From Molanna angustata (lineage: Eukaryota > Arthropoda > Insecta > Trichoptera > Molannidae), in NCBI GenBank assembly GCA_963576475.1, contig OY754981.1, positions 30,604,132 to 30,668,131 on the forward strand: a stretch of 64,000 nt of DNA. The letters run 5' to 3'. A program made the position numbers and the translations under genes. Below the pieces are notes generated by a model. That model had not been told where the DNA came from and ran no database searches. It worked only from the letters and a program-made list of their open reading frames with translations. Below are positions 12,081-24,660 of this stretch, piece by piece. The stretch's first letter is position 1. Every line of letters starts with the position of its first letter.

Positions 12081-12208
12081 TGTAGATTTACAGATAATTG
12101 AAAATATGTGGATAAAGTGTAATACGTTATATAGATGTGATCAGGTGAAAACCAATTGTCAACTGAATGATGTTATGTGACAGGAGGAATACTTTTTTCT
12201 TTACAGAA

Positions 12209-12979
12209 CAGTAAGTGCTGGTTTATTTCCTGCTTTTATTCACTACAAGACGTATTCACATATATAGTGTTATAAGCAGCAGTTTGAATAGTAACTATTA
12301 AAAATTATAATATATAAATCATAGAATTACATATGATATAAATACCCACTTTGTCTATTGTATTACTCCTTAATATCGGCAATCACTAATACATTTGGAA
12401 CTGTCAAAAAATATTTGCGATAGCACTTTTTGTAACACTGAATTATTTTTTCAATTATGCACTTGGGTAGCGATATCACAATTTTTTTATGTTATATTTG
12501 ATACGGCGGTTTTATTTGCGGTATTTATTTTCCGCTGAATGCAGTGTATAACGTATTATATGCAACAATAATCATATGATATTGTTTTTATTTGATAACT
12601 TTTTTAATACGAGCTTCTTTTAAACACCACTTGTATATTTTAAAACCGCACCAAAAGTTACATCGATTTATACTTCGCGCTTTCTTTTGCACTTAGTAAG
12701 TTGTAGATATATTTATTTATAAGGAAACAAAATAAACTATGTGCAGCAACTACAACAACCATAATGATATATATTCCTTTGAATCGAGTCTTTATGAATG
12801 TTTTTTTTAAATAAAAAATCTGTTTATGATAGTTTAAAACCCCGAAATGGAGATCTAGCAAAATCTGGGACTTTTTAATTTTTTTTAATAATCGTTTTTT
12901 TTTTATACAAAAGACCTCAACGCACAGTTAAACAAGTAATAACTGAGCATAAGTGTGATAATCCAGTGAAGGATCCAAA
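12209..12979. other. Intronic AT-rich DNA, nothing recognised
   Basis: No exon, element or structured repeat recognised. Near 12894-12913 a T-run followed by ATACAAAAGAC recurs inside the spacer of the adjacent palindrome (around 13083-13100), hinting that this flank took part in the rearrangement that made the inverted repeat. Confidence 0.5.
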
Positions 12980-13231
12980 ATATGTTATATCTATAATAAA
13001 AAGTAAAGACTTTTTGATTCTACATTAATTTAATTGAGCGCGATAGGCCTATTTCGCCTTGTTAGGGCATTAACTAGCTTATTTTTTTATACAAAAGACT
13101 ATAGTTAATAATAATAAGCTAGTTAATAATAAGCTAGTTAATGCCCTAACAAGGCGAAATAGGCCTATCGCGCTCAATTAAATTAATGTAGAATCAAAAA
13201 GTCTTTACTTTTTATTATAGATATAACATAT
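12980..13231. repeat. Perfect 104-bp inverted repeat with 44-bp spacer
   Basis: Positions 12980-13083 and 13128-13231 are exact reverse complements by my base-by-base reading. The arms include the GC-rich core GCGCGATAGGCCTATTTCGCC. The 44-bp spacer contains short direct repeats of AATAATAAGCTAGTTA. Transcribed as part of the puc intron it would fold into a 104-bp duplex with a short loop. No terminal-repeat transposon hallmark or target duplication is evident at the edges. Confidence 0.9.
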
Positions 13232-16139
13232 AATGGAATTCTACCAAATAAAAACTTCATCGATAATTAAGATCCAAAATATATTATTGTATAGTATATT
13301 TAGAAGTCATTTTTGTAATACGTATCCAGTAAAAGTTCACAAAGATATTTATAGATTATTTTTATCTCAATATTATGTAGTTAATTTTTTATGGAGGTAT
13401 TTCGAAAACCCTATGATTTCTTTATTTATGCTCTTCTTTACTTTAATCCTATTGTTTCCTCATTTGCAATATTGACCAATGCTAGCTTGTAATATATTTT
13501 CAGTGTTTATTTTTCATCGCGTTCTGTGTCATTTTTATCCAATACAGAATGTCTCTTGACGGAGACAAATAAATGATGATACCACATGGTCCGTTCTACA
13601 TATCGCAGACGCAGAACAAGTCATGTTACCCTGGTTGGATATTTTTAAAAGACTCGTGACTCGAAGCTCTCTGTAGCCGCTCGACATCTAAATAGTGATT
13701 CATGTCCAAGGAACTCTGCGAATGTTTACAACTGGGTGTGTGTGTATTGATACATTACATTAGTTAGTTGTGTTATTTTTATTATACATCTAATTAGATA
13801 GGTATAATATATACACAGTTGGGTATTTCTCGTTCGTCTTTTGTGTTTGTGTCGTACGAAACTAATATGTATGAAGAGGAAATGGAATTTAGTGCGAATC
13901 TTTGAACACCTGGCTATGAGGAAAATCTTAATGCTGCTCATTTTGTGTAATGGTTGCTGATGCTCCTGCTGTTTCTTTCTAGCTGCTGATTTTTGTAAAT
14001 ATTTCGTTAGTCGTTTAAAACTTCTCCTATTTATCATTTCATATTGGATTAAGATTATTTTTCAAGGCTGTTTTGTTTTTCACTTCTACTTTCTCTTATC
14101 GTTTTGTTTCCACCAGGAAACTGTCGCTTATTGGCTCTTAATTTGAATAGTTATGCTTCTCACGTGATTTGCTTGATGGACCAAAGCTGTTTTAGATTAT
14201 TAATAGTTATTTGCAGTATATTATGATTCTTAACTGTTTAAATTATTTCTAGTCCATCTAAGTCTCAGTGGTAAATTCTTGAAAATATTTTTTTTCTTTA
14301 GTGATGTAGGTACTTACATCGCTTCATACTTTCTTCCTGTTTCGTTTTGTCGTGTTGGCTTATTGATTTTCACGATTATCTTTGTTGTTACTATGTCCCA
14401 GTCTATTGTTAACTTGTTTTTTTTTTTTATTATATTTAGAAATGGGTAGATCCAGAACAATTATTATTATAATTGAGTTTTGCAGAGTTGCATCATATTA
14501 TTATACTAAACCGGAATAGTGTCGAGCCATTTTACACGTAGTACTTAATATTATTGTTAACGTTTGATTTGGAAATAAAACAACTTTGGAGCAGGGGAAA
14601 ATGGTCTTTGGAGCCTTCCATGTTTACTATACGAAACTCAAACATTCTAGAGATAACCGGAAAGGTTTAATAGAAGTTGAAGTCGTTGCGTGGAATGTTG
14701 ACCCGACCGCGTTAGTGTTGGCGTCTCTGTCTGTGCCGTGGGTTGTCGATGCGGCCAGAGGGAGACGCAAGACCTGGCGACCTAGCAAGGTGATCGGGTG
14801 ATATAGAAAGGCCGTCGTACAGCCTTTGCTCAACTATTCCAGATTCTTCCACTCGATAACTTGACTTGTTTTATGTTATTATTATACTAATATTTCAATA
14901 ATACAAACTCGCTGGGTTGGCTTTTTTAATATTATTTTGTCATTCATATATATGCTATTTATTAACCATTGTCCTAAAAGAATAAGGTTTCATTCCTATT
15001 TCACTTAACTTCTTAAATTTTTTCAGATAACAAGTTCTCATCGTTGCCAATGTTCTCGCTTTTTGTTATGTTTTTATTGCATACATAATACCAAAACTAA
15101 ATCAAAGGCTAACAACAATTAAAAATTTATTACACAACATCCTTATCACATATCCCAATACAACATATAAAAATAATGGATAAATCATTTAATTTAATAT
15201 AACTTAATCTGATATTTTTTCATCATATTATTTATTTATAGGTACACTGACAAAGTTTCATTCTGACAACATTAATTTACATTATAAGATAATATCCGTA
15301 TCTACACTACACTTCTATCTGTCTACACCACGATGATATGTTGATATATTTTTATGATTCTGAAATAATTATGTATCAATAATTATTGAAAGATTGTCTA
15401 TCATATTAAGTATATGTAAAATATATTTTGTATGCTTTTGTTTACATTGTTACTTTAAAAAAAATTTAAAAGATTATTTCTATTTTTAAAACTCACTAAT
15501 TGTAAAATGAATAATACTATCTCTAGAAAATTAATCTTTCCTTTTTTGTTTTGGTTTTATCAAAGTATTATACCAACATACTTATGTACTTACTGTCTCA
15601 TAGATAAATAATCGTACATAATCATTTTGTTGATATTTCAGATAATTCAATGTCACGCGGCTGCTTTTTTTATTACTATCGTAAAATTATTATTTTCATT
15701 TTTTTAATTTCAATTAAAAAAAAAAATTAACATCATCAACATTTCAAAAGTTCGTTTTTCAAAAATTCGTTTTTTCTTGAGTAGTCCGATACTACTTCAA
15801 ATATTTACCATATTATATTCATACTATTTTTTAAATGTATTTTCACTCTATGAACACAAAATATTTAGAATTGTCAATTAATTCTTGAACTTTATCAATT
15901 AATTCTTGAACTATATTCCTTCAGCGCCCATGGATTCCCTTCCTTTCCTCGTTGCTATGATCAGTTTATTCGTTCTATTTAGGTACTATAAATATATACT
16001 ATCGTATAGAGTTTTAGTCTATGCCTAATAATCTGTGAACTTTAAAAAATCATTTGGTCAATAATATACTGTTTGAAAAATCCGTAATGAATGGCTTCAT
16101 TTCGTCTTTTTATATTTTACTTCCTTTTTCGGTAATTCA
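13232..16139. other. Intronic DNA; one GC-richer block at 14586-14801
   Basis: Mostly AT-rich unique-looking DNA without exons or elements I recognise. Around 14586-14830 composition rises to more balanced GC, and a 71-codon plus frame (and an antisense frame) is open. It has no recognisable domain and lacks a convincing splice setting, so I treat it as conserved non-coding or decayed element sequence rather than a gene. Confidence 0.5.
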
Positions 16140-16530
16140 GTCAGGAACGCCCTCGTGTCTGAGATTTCTAGAGCTGTCCCAAATTACTCGGCTGACTAAC
16201 GCCTCGAATCTCGGCGCATTTTCCACATTTTGACATTTCCTATTCGTCCTCCTTCACCCGCGCCGCGCGGCTCCAGAATTAGCCGAGACACGTCCTCTTC
16301 GAGAGAAGCTGCGTAACACTTAGGTCTGTCGTTCCCCCCTGCCTCTGAAGAGTAGTAGAAACCGCCGGCCTTTCTTCCTCCAGAAATAGCCAGCCGGCCT
16401 GCTTTGATTTGGACGCCTCCAGATATAGGCGAGCACCGAGTGAGTCATCTCCACGTGTCGAGCCGTGTGCGCACGTGGTATGCGTTCATTAGCGACTGCA
16501 GCTTAAATAAAAGTCACTCGACCATTCAGA
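16140..16530 (+). promoter_or_regulatory. GC-rich island with AP-1 site, two CACGTG E-boxes and TATA-like box
   Basis: This is one of the most GC-rich segments of the intron (for example CCGCGCCGCGCGGC near 16260). It holds TGAGTCA at 16441-16447, CACGTG at 16452-16457 and 16472-16477, a TATA-like TAAATAAA at about 16504, and an initiator-like TCAG about 24 bases further on. The arrangement suggests a JNK/AP-1-responsive enhancer or an internal promoter on the puc strand. No exon with a splice donor is obvious downstream, so an alternative transcript is not established. Confidence 0.4.
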
Positions 16531-19500
16531 ATCGATCCGATGGAACGAAAGTGTATATGAATACTTAATAATATATATGTTTTCATTTATGAATTCATTC
16601 GTGCGTTGTTTTGTGTAATCTACATATATAGGCGTGGGTTCTATTTCTCGTAGAGAAACGAATTGGTTTCTTTTCCAATGCCCGGTTCTCGTTTAAAAAC
16701 TGTCTTTCTGGTTCATTATAACCCTTTTACCTTACCTTAACTATTTTGCATTATATTTGTATTGTCACATCTACGTCTAACATTACTAGATACATTCTGA
16801 ATGTTGTCGAATTCGAAAAATAATGTGAAGATTTTTTAAAACGGTCTTATGCATAACATTTGCAGTGTCAGATTTCCGCATCATAAATTTGATTGCAATG
16901 ATGGATACTGATTTGCTGCTGTAGAAACTTGTTTGATTTTGAAATAAAGAACCTGTTATCTGTTGTTTCCATTTTTTTTCGTATTCGCAAGCTATTCTGA
17001 CAAAATTTTATGTATAGACGTAATTGATACACATTTGTAGGGATGTTGATAAGCCAGCAGGTGCCTTACAAATATATTAACATTGTTTTTCAACTGACAG
17101 CGTTGATAATACAACTCCCCAACTATTATCAGAAGTGCATTATATTCCATCCGTCCCTTCTTTATAATATGTATAGAATATTCGCGATTTCTAATTTGAA
17201 TAAGTCGACCCTTCGCCGTGTGGCTGATGCAAACTGCAAACTGAGTTTATCTGGAGTTGTCTGAGAGTTTGGGGACGCAAATTGCCATTCGCCGCGCACA
17301 TATGGTAGCGATGTTTAAGCACCATTTAGGATAATACAATATATTCTGTGAATGAGGGGAACATCTCCTGCTTCAGCTGTTTTATGTACATGAATGGAAA
17401 TGGATGAATCAACCGAACCATTCACGGCAGTAGGCGTTGAGAACGGTTTGATTAAAATGCTTTTTTTTAAACGGGCAGCAATAGAGAGATCTTAATCGAC
17501 GTATTATGAATTACACTCGCTTATTATATAATTATGATAAATGATTCATCATAAAACGTTCGTGTATTTTTATTAGATAAACAAACAGAAGTTTTGTTTT
17601 AGAAATTCTCTTGAACTCATAAAATAATTTAGTGCTAGACATTCCCATCATTTCCATTGTCTTCAACGCTATCGAATTGAAATGATTAATTTCATAAATC
17701 TCATAAAATATGAACCTTTTTTCATATTCTTGTCGTATTAGGTATTGTGGCAAAACCTTTTGTGTTCGTGAATATATCTATCCGTTCGTGAGTCATGGCA
17801 GGATGTTGTGAAGGATCTACTTTAGGTCTTTGTCATACGAGTTTCCTTTATCTTCTGTACCATTGAAGCCTGTTATGGACATATAATTATGTTATAAATT
17901 TCTTCATATCTTTATAAAGTTATTTTACATTTGCATCAGCTGCATATGAAGAATAACTTTTTAAATGGTCATTAGTTTTATTTGTCGAATAATTTCTAGA
18001 GTCCTACACTCTCTTGGCGGTTGGCAGCTGAGAGTGACTAATTCAATTTGTATCACACTGAAGACTTTTCATTAATCTCAGCTGTTTTCATTTGCGTCTT
18101 GTTTGTTTTTCTTTCGGAGCCAATGTCATATCTCTGTTTTTCTTCGTGGATTACTCACAAACTGCGTACGTTTTCTCCTTGCATTAAAATCGGAGGATAC
18201 CTACAACACTCATATAACTCTCTACCTACGGTCATGTTTGTAACATAAGTATACATTCTTTATTAGTCATCTCTTATCTGGTAAATAACATCCGAGCGGT
18301 TCGTCTTTTGAGTGTGGGACGGGTCACCGTCGTGCAAGGCGAGCCAGACCTGCTTCTTCTTCTTTATTTATTTACAACGTATGAAATCCAAGTCCGTGGG
18401 AAAGATAATGAGTTATACATACGACTCTAAGCGTCTCGTTTGTGACCCAAAATTAGTTGATTACACGCAATCTTTTCTTTGTTAATCGCTTCAATAGCTA
18501 ATTCGGCAGATATCCAACTCTTCGCTGTGAATTGTATGTATCTGAATTACTGAGTATTGACGATGTGTTTTGATGATTTTGCTTATTGTTCGTGATTCAT
18601 AAAAATGCACGTACCTACTGTGTATTTTTTCACATAACACTGATATTCTAGAACTTTGAGGGTTTTAGAAAAATCTAATTTCTGATTTTTAGCGAATATA
18701 TCCAAATCCTCGTCGTTCTAGGTTAATTTTTCTGTAAGATCTAGTGTTACGGACTGATTTTCGAAGTACACAAATTGAAACTTGTTTTAAACAATTGACC
18801 CATAGAATCAAATGATGATTGCAGATATCTTGATTTCAGCCACCATAGCGAAGAAGTTGAAAATGTCGTAAATTATCCTAGAATTTCTAGTCAGACGGTA
18901 TATTGTAATTGTGCTAAATAATCAGTCAAATTACCGTCAACGACTGATATATTATAATAATATGCATTACCATTATGAGTTAATTGTATGAATGCATTGG
19001 AAGCAGTCGTTTTCACAACCAATAATATTATATTACACTGAATGAACTCATACATTTTAATTGACATGTTTTATGTGTCACGGTGTTGTGAATGATACGC
19101 GCCATTGAATTAAAATGAATGGCGTTTTTATCTATGAAATAAAAAACAATATGACTTCAGAAATTTTCTTATAATATTATTGTTCTATATTTTATGATTC
19201 CCAACGCAATAAAACCATATTTATTGATATAGTCACAATTTGCAGACATATAGAAAATATGATCTAATTGTTCATAAATATTTTCAATCAATTTTATAAT
19301 TGAACTTTACTCCACATTTCCATTTTGACGTACAATTCACTTCATTTATACCGTTCTTTGACTTTCAAAGCTTTTTTTTGTTTTCACGAGTTATTTCATT
19401 TTTTGTGTTTTGGTGATCGAATCAATGGCTATGCCATGACCAATCCTATGACTATTATGACAGCAGGTGTCGTTCGTGTATGACAATCCGAGTGATTGTT

Positions 19501-20231
19501 ACGCGTGTGTGATGTGTGTGACTAATTACATTTTCACCTGTGACACTTGTAGGCCGATAAAGGGCGCCTCCCCGTGCATTAGTCGTAGAGGTAAATTAAT
19601 CACACATAGAGTAGGTACTTGTAAAAATAATTGTTACAACATCACCAGACATATCTTTACGTCTCATACAGATGATTAATTCAGATAGTATTTTGATCAA
19701 ATTGCGTTTGGTTTTGAAACAGAGACACGCGGAGTAGCACATATCGTGTTTTATATGAAATTCAAAAAGGTCTTTACTCTTTTTATTATTAAAAAAACCC
19801 ACGAGATGTTTTATTTTTAGTTTTATCTACAATTTCATTCCTTCTCCATGCCAGCTATTAGGTTCATCGGAGAAATATTATGTTGCGACTTTTTTAAATA
19901 ATAAAAGTAAATAATATGTCCTTTTTATATTGCGTCAACTCCACATTCAAATGATTTTCATATGTACACAGATGCTCGGTGGTCTGCTACTCTTCTTGTT
20001 CCATTCCTGTAAATTTTCCTAACATCTGAATACCTGATGCAGGAAAATTATTCAGAGTACCTACTTTCAACATCCGTCCTCTAATCTGTTCAAGGACTTG
20101 GGACAAGGAATGAAATGGGAGGATGCAGGATTCGATCCTGATGTTAGTCCAGCGCACTGACATTGAAATTTCTTAATAGATATTTTTTTGGTTCAATTTT
20201 CTAGATACTTATTTCCTTTCTATGTTAGTAA
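16531..20231. other. Intronic AT-rich DNA, no gene seen
   Basis: No exon or recognisable element. Contains one further AP-1 heptamer (TGAGTCA, 17789-17795). Short ORFs here have no protein-like features. Confidence 0.55.
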
Positions 20232-21199
20232 TCCAACTGTCGATTCGTTCATGAGAATTCAATTAATTAAGCCAAGATGCGTGTACGAAGGAAAATTTTG
20301 TATGGTGTAGTGGACTTTTTGCATGCTAATAACACCAACTAGAGGCCTCGCAGCATATATGTTCCTGTATATGGATTTACTCAGAATTCGGAGTAGAACA
20401 TTTTATGTGAGTTTTGTGTGTGTGTGTGTCTGTGTGTCCCCCCCCCTATAACTTTTGATCCGCTGAATTTACAGAGCCCAAATTTTCAGAATATATAAAC
20501 AGTTATAGGCCTACAAAACTTTTATACTCAGAATTGTGAATTTTTGTTTCAGTCAGGGGTTATCAACTTTTGAATTTTTACTTTATTTTTCCATATATCT
20601 CAGAAACCATAAAAGCTAGAACGCTGAAAATTGGTATAAAGATAGACAAATACAAAATCTCAAATCAATTTTTTTTTAAATTCCAGAGTATCTCAAACAT
20701 TTTTTATTAACAAAAATATGTTTTTTATTTTAAATTTATGAGTTTAACTGCCTATATTTCCATTTTTTTAAATATCGAAAAAAGCCGAAACACCCCAACT
20801 AGATCATTTAATTTTATATAAAAAATATAAACATTGTATTAGCACATCTCAATTTTTTTTAACAATTTTTATAAAAATTGAATTTAGTGACGACATCACT
20901 TCATACAATTTGTATGGTAGTCGCCTATACACAATATGTAAGAAGACTTAATAGTTTGATACTTAAATCTCCATACATACATACATACCATCATACTGTT
21001 TTCATATTCTGTGTAGCAAAAGCAGACTGACCTCCATACTATCCTATCCTGACAAACATACCTACATGTTTTATATAGAAAATAAAATATCTTCAAATAT
21101 TTATTCATTTGTGTTGTTTATAGTTTGGTACCTACGTATTCTTTGATTATGCATACTATCGCCATCGACAGTTGGATCTCATGTGTTACATGCAACTAG
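20232..21199 (+). mobile_element. Non-autonomous Helitron-like element, copy 1 (968 bp)
   Basis: Starts TCCAACTGTCGAT after host A and ends ...ACATGCAACTAG before host T, matching Helitron rules (5' TC, 3' CTRR, insertion between A and T). A short hairpin (CATGT-gtt-ACATG) lies just before the CTAG end, and the 5' TCCAACTGTCGAT is mirrored as a subterminal repeat before the 3' hairpin. Internally it has a (GT)n/poly-C tract and a long AT-rich body. No Rep/helicase coding region is present. Related copies at 28475, 41494, 42437, 54318, 58091, 61245 and 63511 define the ends. Confidence 0.75.
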
Positions 21200-23167
21200 T
21201 TTTATTTTAATATGTTGGCAAGTTCTGTTGACGATTTACTTTTATCTTGTCTTTGAGTCATTTTTTTTATTTTACAGACATCAGTTGCATTTACATAAAT
21301 TATGTGACTCACAAATGGAAACGTATATAAAAACATAAGTTTTGCAGCAATACCGACATAGTGATAGCTGAATAGCGTGTACTTAGGTGGTTAATAATTA
21401 CTCTTGGGTACATTGTTTATATTTATTTAATTTATCTATTTCATTATTGAATAACACATTAACATGTCATGATTAAACTATCGTATCATGTCACGGTGAT
21501 TTATCCATGAATCACCATTAGTTGTATCCTTGATAGTAAGTAAATAAGTTGGTTTTGTTGTAAGTATTGTTGCATGTTTTGGGGTAACATTTAATTTCAG
21601 TGCAATGATTCATACAAATAACCGCCGTGGTGTTCGATTGTGTGTGAACGATGCGGAACAGATAGTCAGGTATGTACTTAAAAAAATCACAGGAAATAAC
21701 TCGAGCCTCGGGGGTGTTTTTGTTCCACCCTTGTGGTCTCCGGTCCGTGATTGCGTATCTACTTGAAGGTATGTAGGTATAATATAAAAAAAATGTACAT
21801 CTTCCGTATGATGGCTGTTAATATGTATCCTCTAGAACCTAGAACTGACATCCATTATTTTGGCTCTTTTAATGTCGATTAATAATATTAATCATTCAAG
21901 TTTAGATTTAGATCTCTCACATTTCATTTCTTTCTACTCTATTTTACATTTTAATTGTTAGTCGTGTATTTATCTAATTTTATTAATCCAGTCATGTTTA
22001 TACCATACTTTAGCATGGTTTTCTTTTTGGTGAATTTTCGTGTATTTATTTATGCTGTTCATTTTATATCTCCTGTTTTCAACATTAACCAATCACCAGG
22101 TTTTAAAAGTAGCGTCTACCTGTATCGACCCAAAAAAGTCCTTTGTTGTGAGATTATTATGATTTTAATCACTATAATTATTCTATAAACTTAGTTTTCT
22201 ATTCCAAAAATACGTGGAGTAGTGTCACATGTTTTTATGATTATTTTATGAAAAACCTTTATTTTTAACTGCTGACTGCTGACAACCCCAATCTACAATG
22301 TACTATGACAGTTTGTAAGTACTTACCCTGTTCGAACGTTGTGTTATGGTGACGTATTCCAGGATAATTGTTATGGTAATTTGAGGGTTGAGCGATCCGC
22401 GGGATGCAACCCCTCCCCACCCTTATCTCGGTACCCCATTAATAATATGTGGCCCGTTTTGGGATGACTCATCCGGGGAATAAAACGTCGTAGGGTCCTT
22501 TGAAATGTAATACGTGTACAAAAAAATATAACACCGCCAATCTCCATTCGTTATGATTCAAAAGACTCAGGGGGGTACCTTCGTACAATGATGATTATTA
22601 TGTTCCTTTTGAAATCCTTGGCTCTTTGTTCTTCCTGTTACATTCAGGAATATTTCAATCACTCAGTTCAGGATGTGCAGTTGGCATGAAAGGTTCTGAA
22701 ATATATATTTTTTAATTTGTTTCGTAGCGAATCTCGAAACATCCGGATAAAATGTATTATATATCTGTTCAATTGGTGGAATCAACAAAAGCTCGCTTGT
22801 TATCTATACAGAATTTGGAATTTGATAAGGCGCGGTTAAACAATAGGGAGATTTTCCGCTCTAGAGACTCGGCCCACTTTTGTGTTGTCGCCTCTCGGTG
22901 ATGGAGCCCAGCCCATCGTTACCTATCAAATATTATATATTGAAACTTATACAATAGATATCAGGGACAAAACATCTGTCTGTTTATTCCGGCGAACATT
23001 TCTTAAAAAAAACATTTCTGCTATATTTACTATCAATTTCAGTTAGACTAGGAAACGTCTTATCATAAATCATAATAAATGTTTAAATAGCCTTAATTTA
23101 ATTATTTCGCCTCTAATATGCGAAATAAGTATAAAACTGTAGAATTGGACTAAAGCCAAATAACATA
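21200..23167. promoter_or_regulatory. Intronic DNA with three AP-1 sites (21254, 21305, 22465)
   Basis: TGAGTCA at 21254-21260 and TGACTCA at 21305-21311 are only 51 bp apart, close enough for one enhancer. TGACTCA at 22465-22471 lies in a GC-richer block (22370-22500). No coding exon recognised. The 77-codon frame at 21955-22188 is hydrophobic and AT-driven and is not supported as a gene. Confidence 0.4.
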
Positions 23168-24120
23168 GGCCCGAGATATCAGTTGGCCCTTAAATCGTTG
23201 GATTTGGTAATCCAAGTCAAAAGTTTAGGGAAGATTAAATTTCATTCGCGTATTTCAGTGCAAAATGAAACGTCAGTTACGTAATCTTCAACTATAGATA
23301 TATTTTACGTTTTTCTATGGTCATTGTCTATAACGCATCTGTCGATCTGTCAAAATTGTAATAACCTTAAATGATACGTGACGCGAAGCTGTGACTAAAT
23401 ATTATTTTATTATTATAACAACACATTATTTTATTTGTTTCATTACACAGCATGTTACTTTTTCAATTTTTTATACCGATCGATGTTTTTTTTAATTAAA
23501 ATCAAACATTGTAGTGAAAAAATGACATTGAATATGTACTACGTACGTAGTTCTTCAATGCAAAATGTATGTACATTTTACAGATGGATATGGAACTAAG
23601 TGATAATGGTAAAATAGTGTCTTATGTAGAAAATTTAAGAATACACATTATATATATAGAAACAGGATGGATCAATTTAAAAAGTGGGATGAAAAAACAT
23701 CGCAAAAATGAAGTTTTAAAATGCGTGCCTGACGTTTCATGGCTGACAGTTTATTTCGTTTGTTGTCAGGCAATACATTGTAATTATGTAAAAAAGAAAA
23801 TAAATATTAAATACATGAACCACTTCTATATCGTCTTTTATTTTAACAACAAAAATAAATCATGATTATAATTATTATGCGTAGTTATTTGTAGTATAAA
23901 ATGAAATAAAACATTAAAGCGTGCGGCGATTAGTACGCCACCTGTCGAAAAAGACTAGAAACAATACTTAACTCAAGATTAAGACACGCGATCCGCCAGA
24001 AACGTTGAGTTAAATATTTGTCGTTTAGTGACGTATTTAAGGGAAGATTAGGTACTGAAATATGCAATATTTTTGTTAAACTTGAGTTAAACTCCTAAGG
24101 GCCGACTGAAATACTGGGCC
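23168..24120. mobile_element. Non-autonomous TIR DNA transposon (~950 bp)
   Basis: The left end (GGCCCGAGATATCAGTTGGCCC) and right end (reverse complement GGCCCAGTATTTCAGTCGGCCC) are ~26-bp imperfect terminal inverted repeats with a second zone of inverted similarity just inside. The flanking bases ATA occur on both sides and may be the target duplication. No transposase frame is present; the 98-codon frame inside (23569-23865) shows no catalytic motif. The GGCCC ends recall Harbinger/ISL2EU-type elements, but the superfamily is not settled. Confidence 0.6.
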
Positions 24121-24660
24121 ATAATTGTGTGCAAACTGATATTTCCTGACGTTCGTCAAAATGACCTATTTTGGGATAATGTCTTGACCTGACGTGTCGC
24201 CTTCGGTGCTCTGTTTAGCGAGCAATCCATCAAAAGTCTGATGTGTCCAAATAAAATTATAAACATTTTGTGCGTTTGAACCAAGCGCACGATATTTTAT
24301 ATTAACACATCGTCCCGGTATGACGCATGACCCAACAGTTAAATACACACACATACATACACACCAACAATAACAACAATGAGCTCATAACGGATAAAGT
24401 CGATGCGAGTATATAAGTTTTAGTTGATTGTGATGTGATATATGCTAGAGGAGGTACATCGAATACTAGGGACCCCATTTTAGTTATATAAGGGCCCATC
24501 GGACCAGCTCACTCAACTACCAAACAACACACATCTGTTGCGTTATTTCAATTATTTGGCGGGCGACCCGCATCAATACACGCGGCCACGTCATTGATTT
24601 CAACTCTTCGACCGAAATTATTGTCAACATCAGATTCAAATAAATCATGGTGATTTGTAG
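24121..24660 (+). mobile_element. Possible LTR-retrotransposon remnant (promoter and primer-binding-site-like)
   Basis: A TATA box (TATATAAGGG near 24484) is followed by an AGCTCACTCAACTACC start-like region, then TGTTGCGTTATTTC and TTTGGCGGGCGACCCGC. The last resembles the LTR-end/primer-binding-site junction of insect BEL/Gypsy elements (TGGCG-ACC). No gag or pol sequence follows and a second LTR is not visible, so this could be a truncated 5' end or a coincidental promoter-like region. Confidence 0.3.

Larger units (their letters stand above)
6992..12208 (-). mobile_element. Near-complete CR1/Jockey-type non-LTR retrotransposon (LINE), ~5.2 kb
   Basis: Reading on the minus strand: a short 5' UTR, ORF1 (12080-10974), an AT-rich spacer, ORF2 with endonuclease and reverse transcriptase (10185-7313, one frameshift), a ~300-bp 3' UTR and an (AAAT)n-like tail at 6992-7020. 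The hexamer CAGTAA sits immediately outside both ends (6986-6991 and 12209-12214) and may be the target-site duplication, although six bases could match by chance. The element is inserted antisense in puc intron 2. Almost intact ORFs argue for a recent insertion. Confidence 0.85.

Noticed and set aside
14586..14801. 71-codon ORF as a gene or alternative puc exon
   Set aside because: No recognised domain and no clear splice sites, with an equally long antisense ORF over the same bases.
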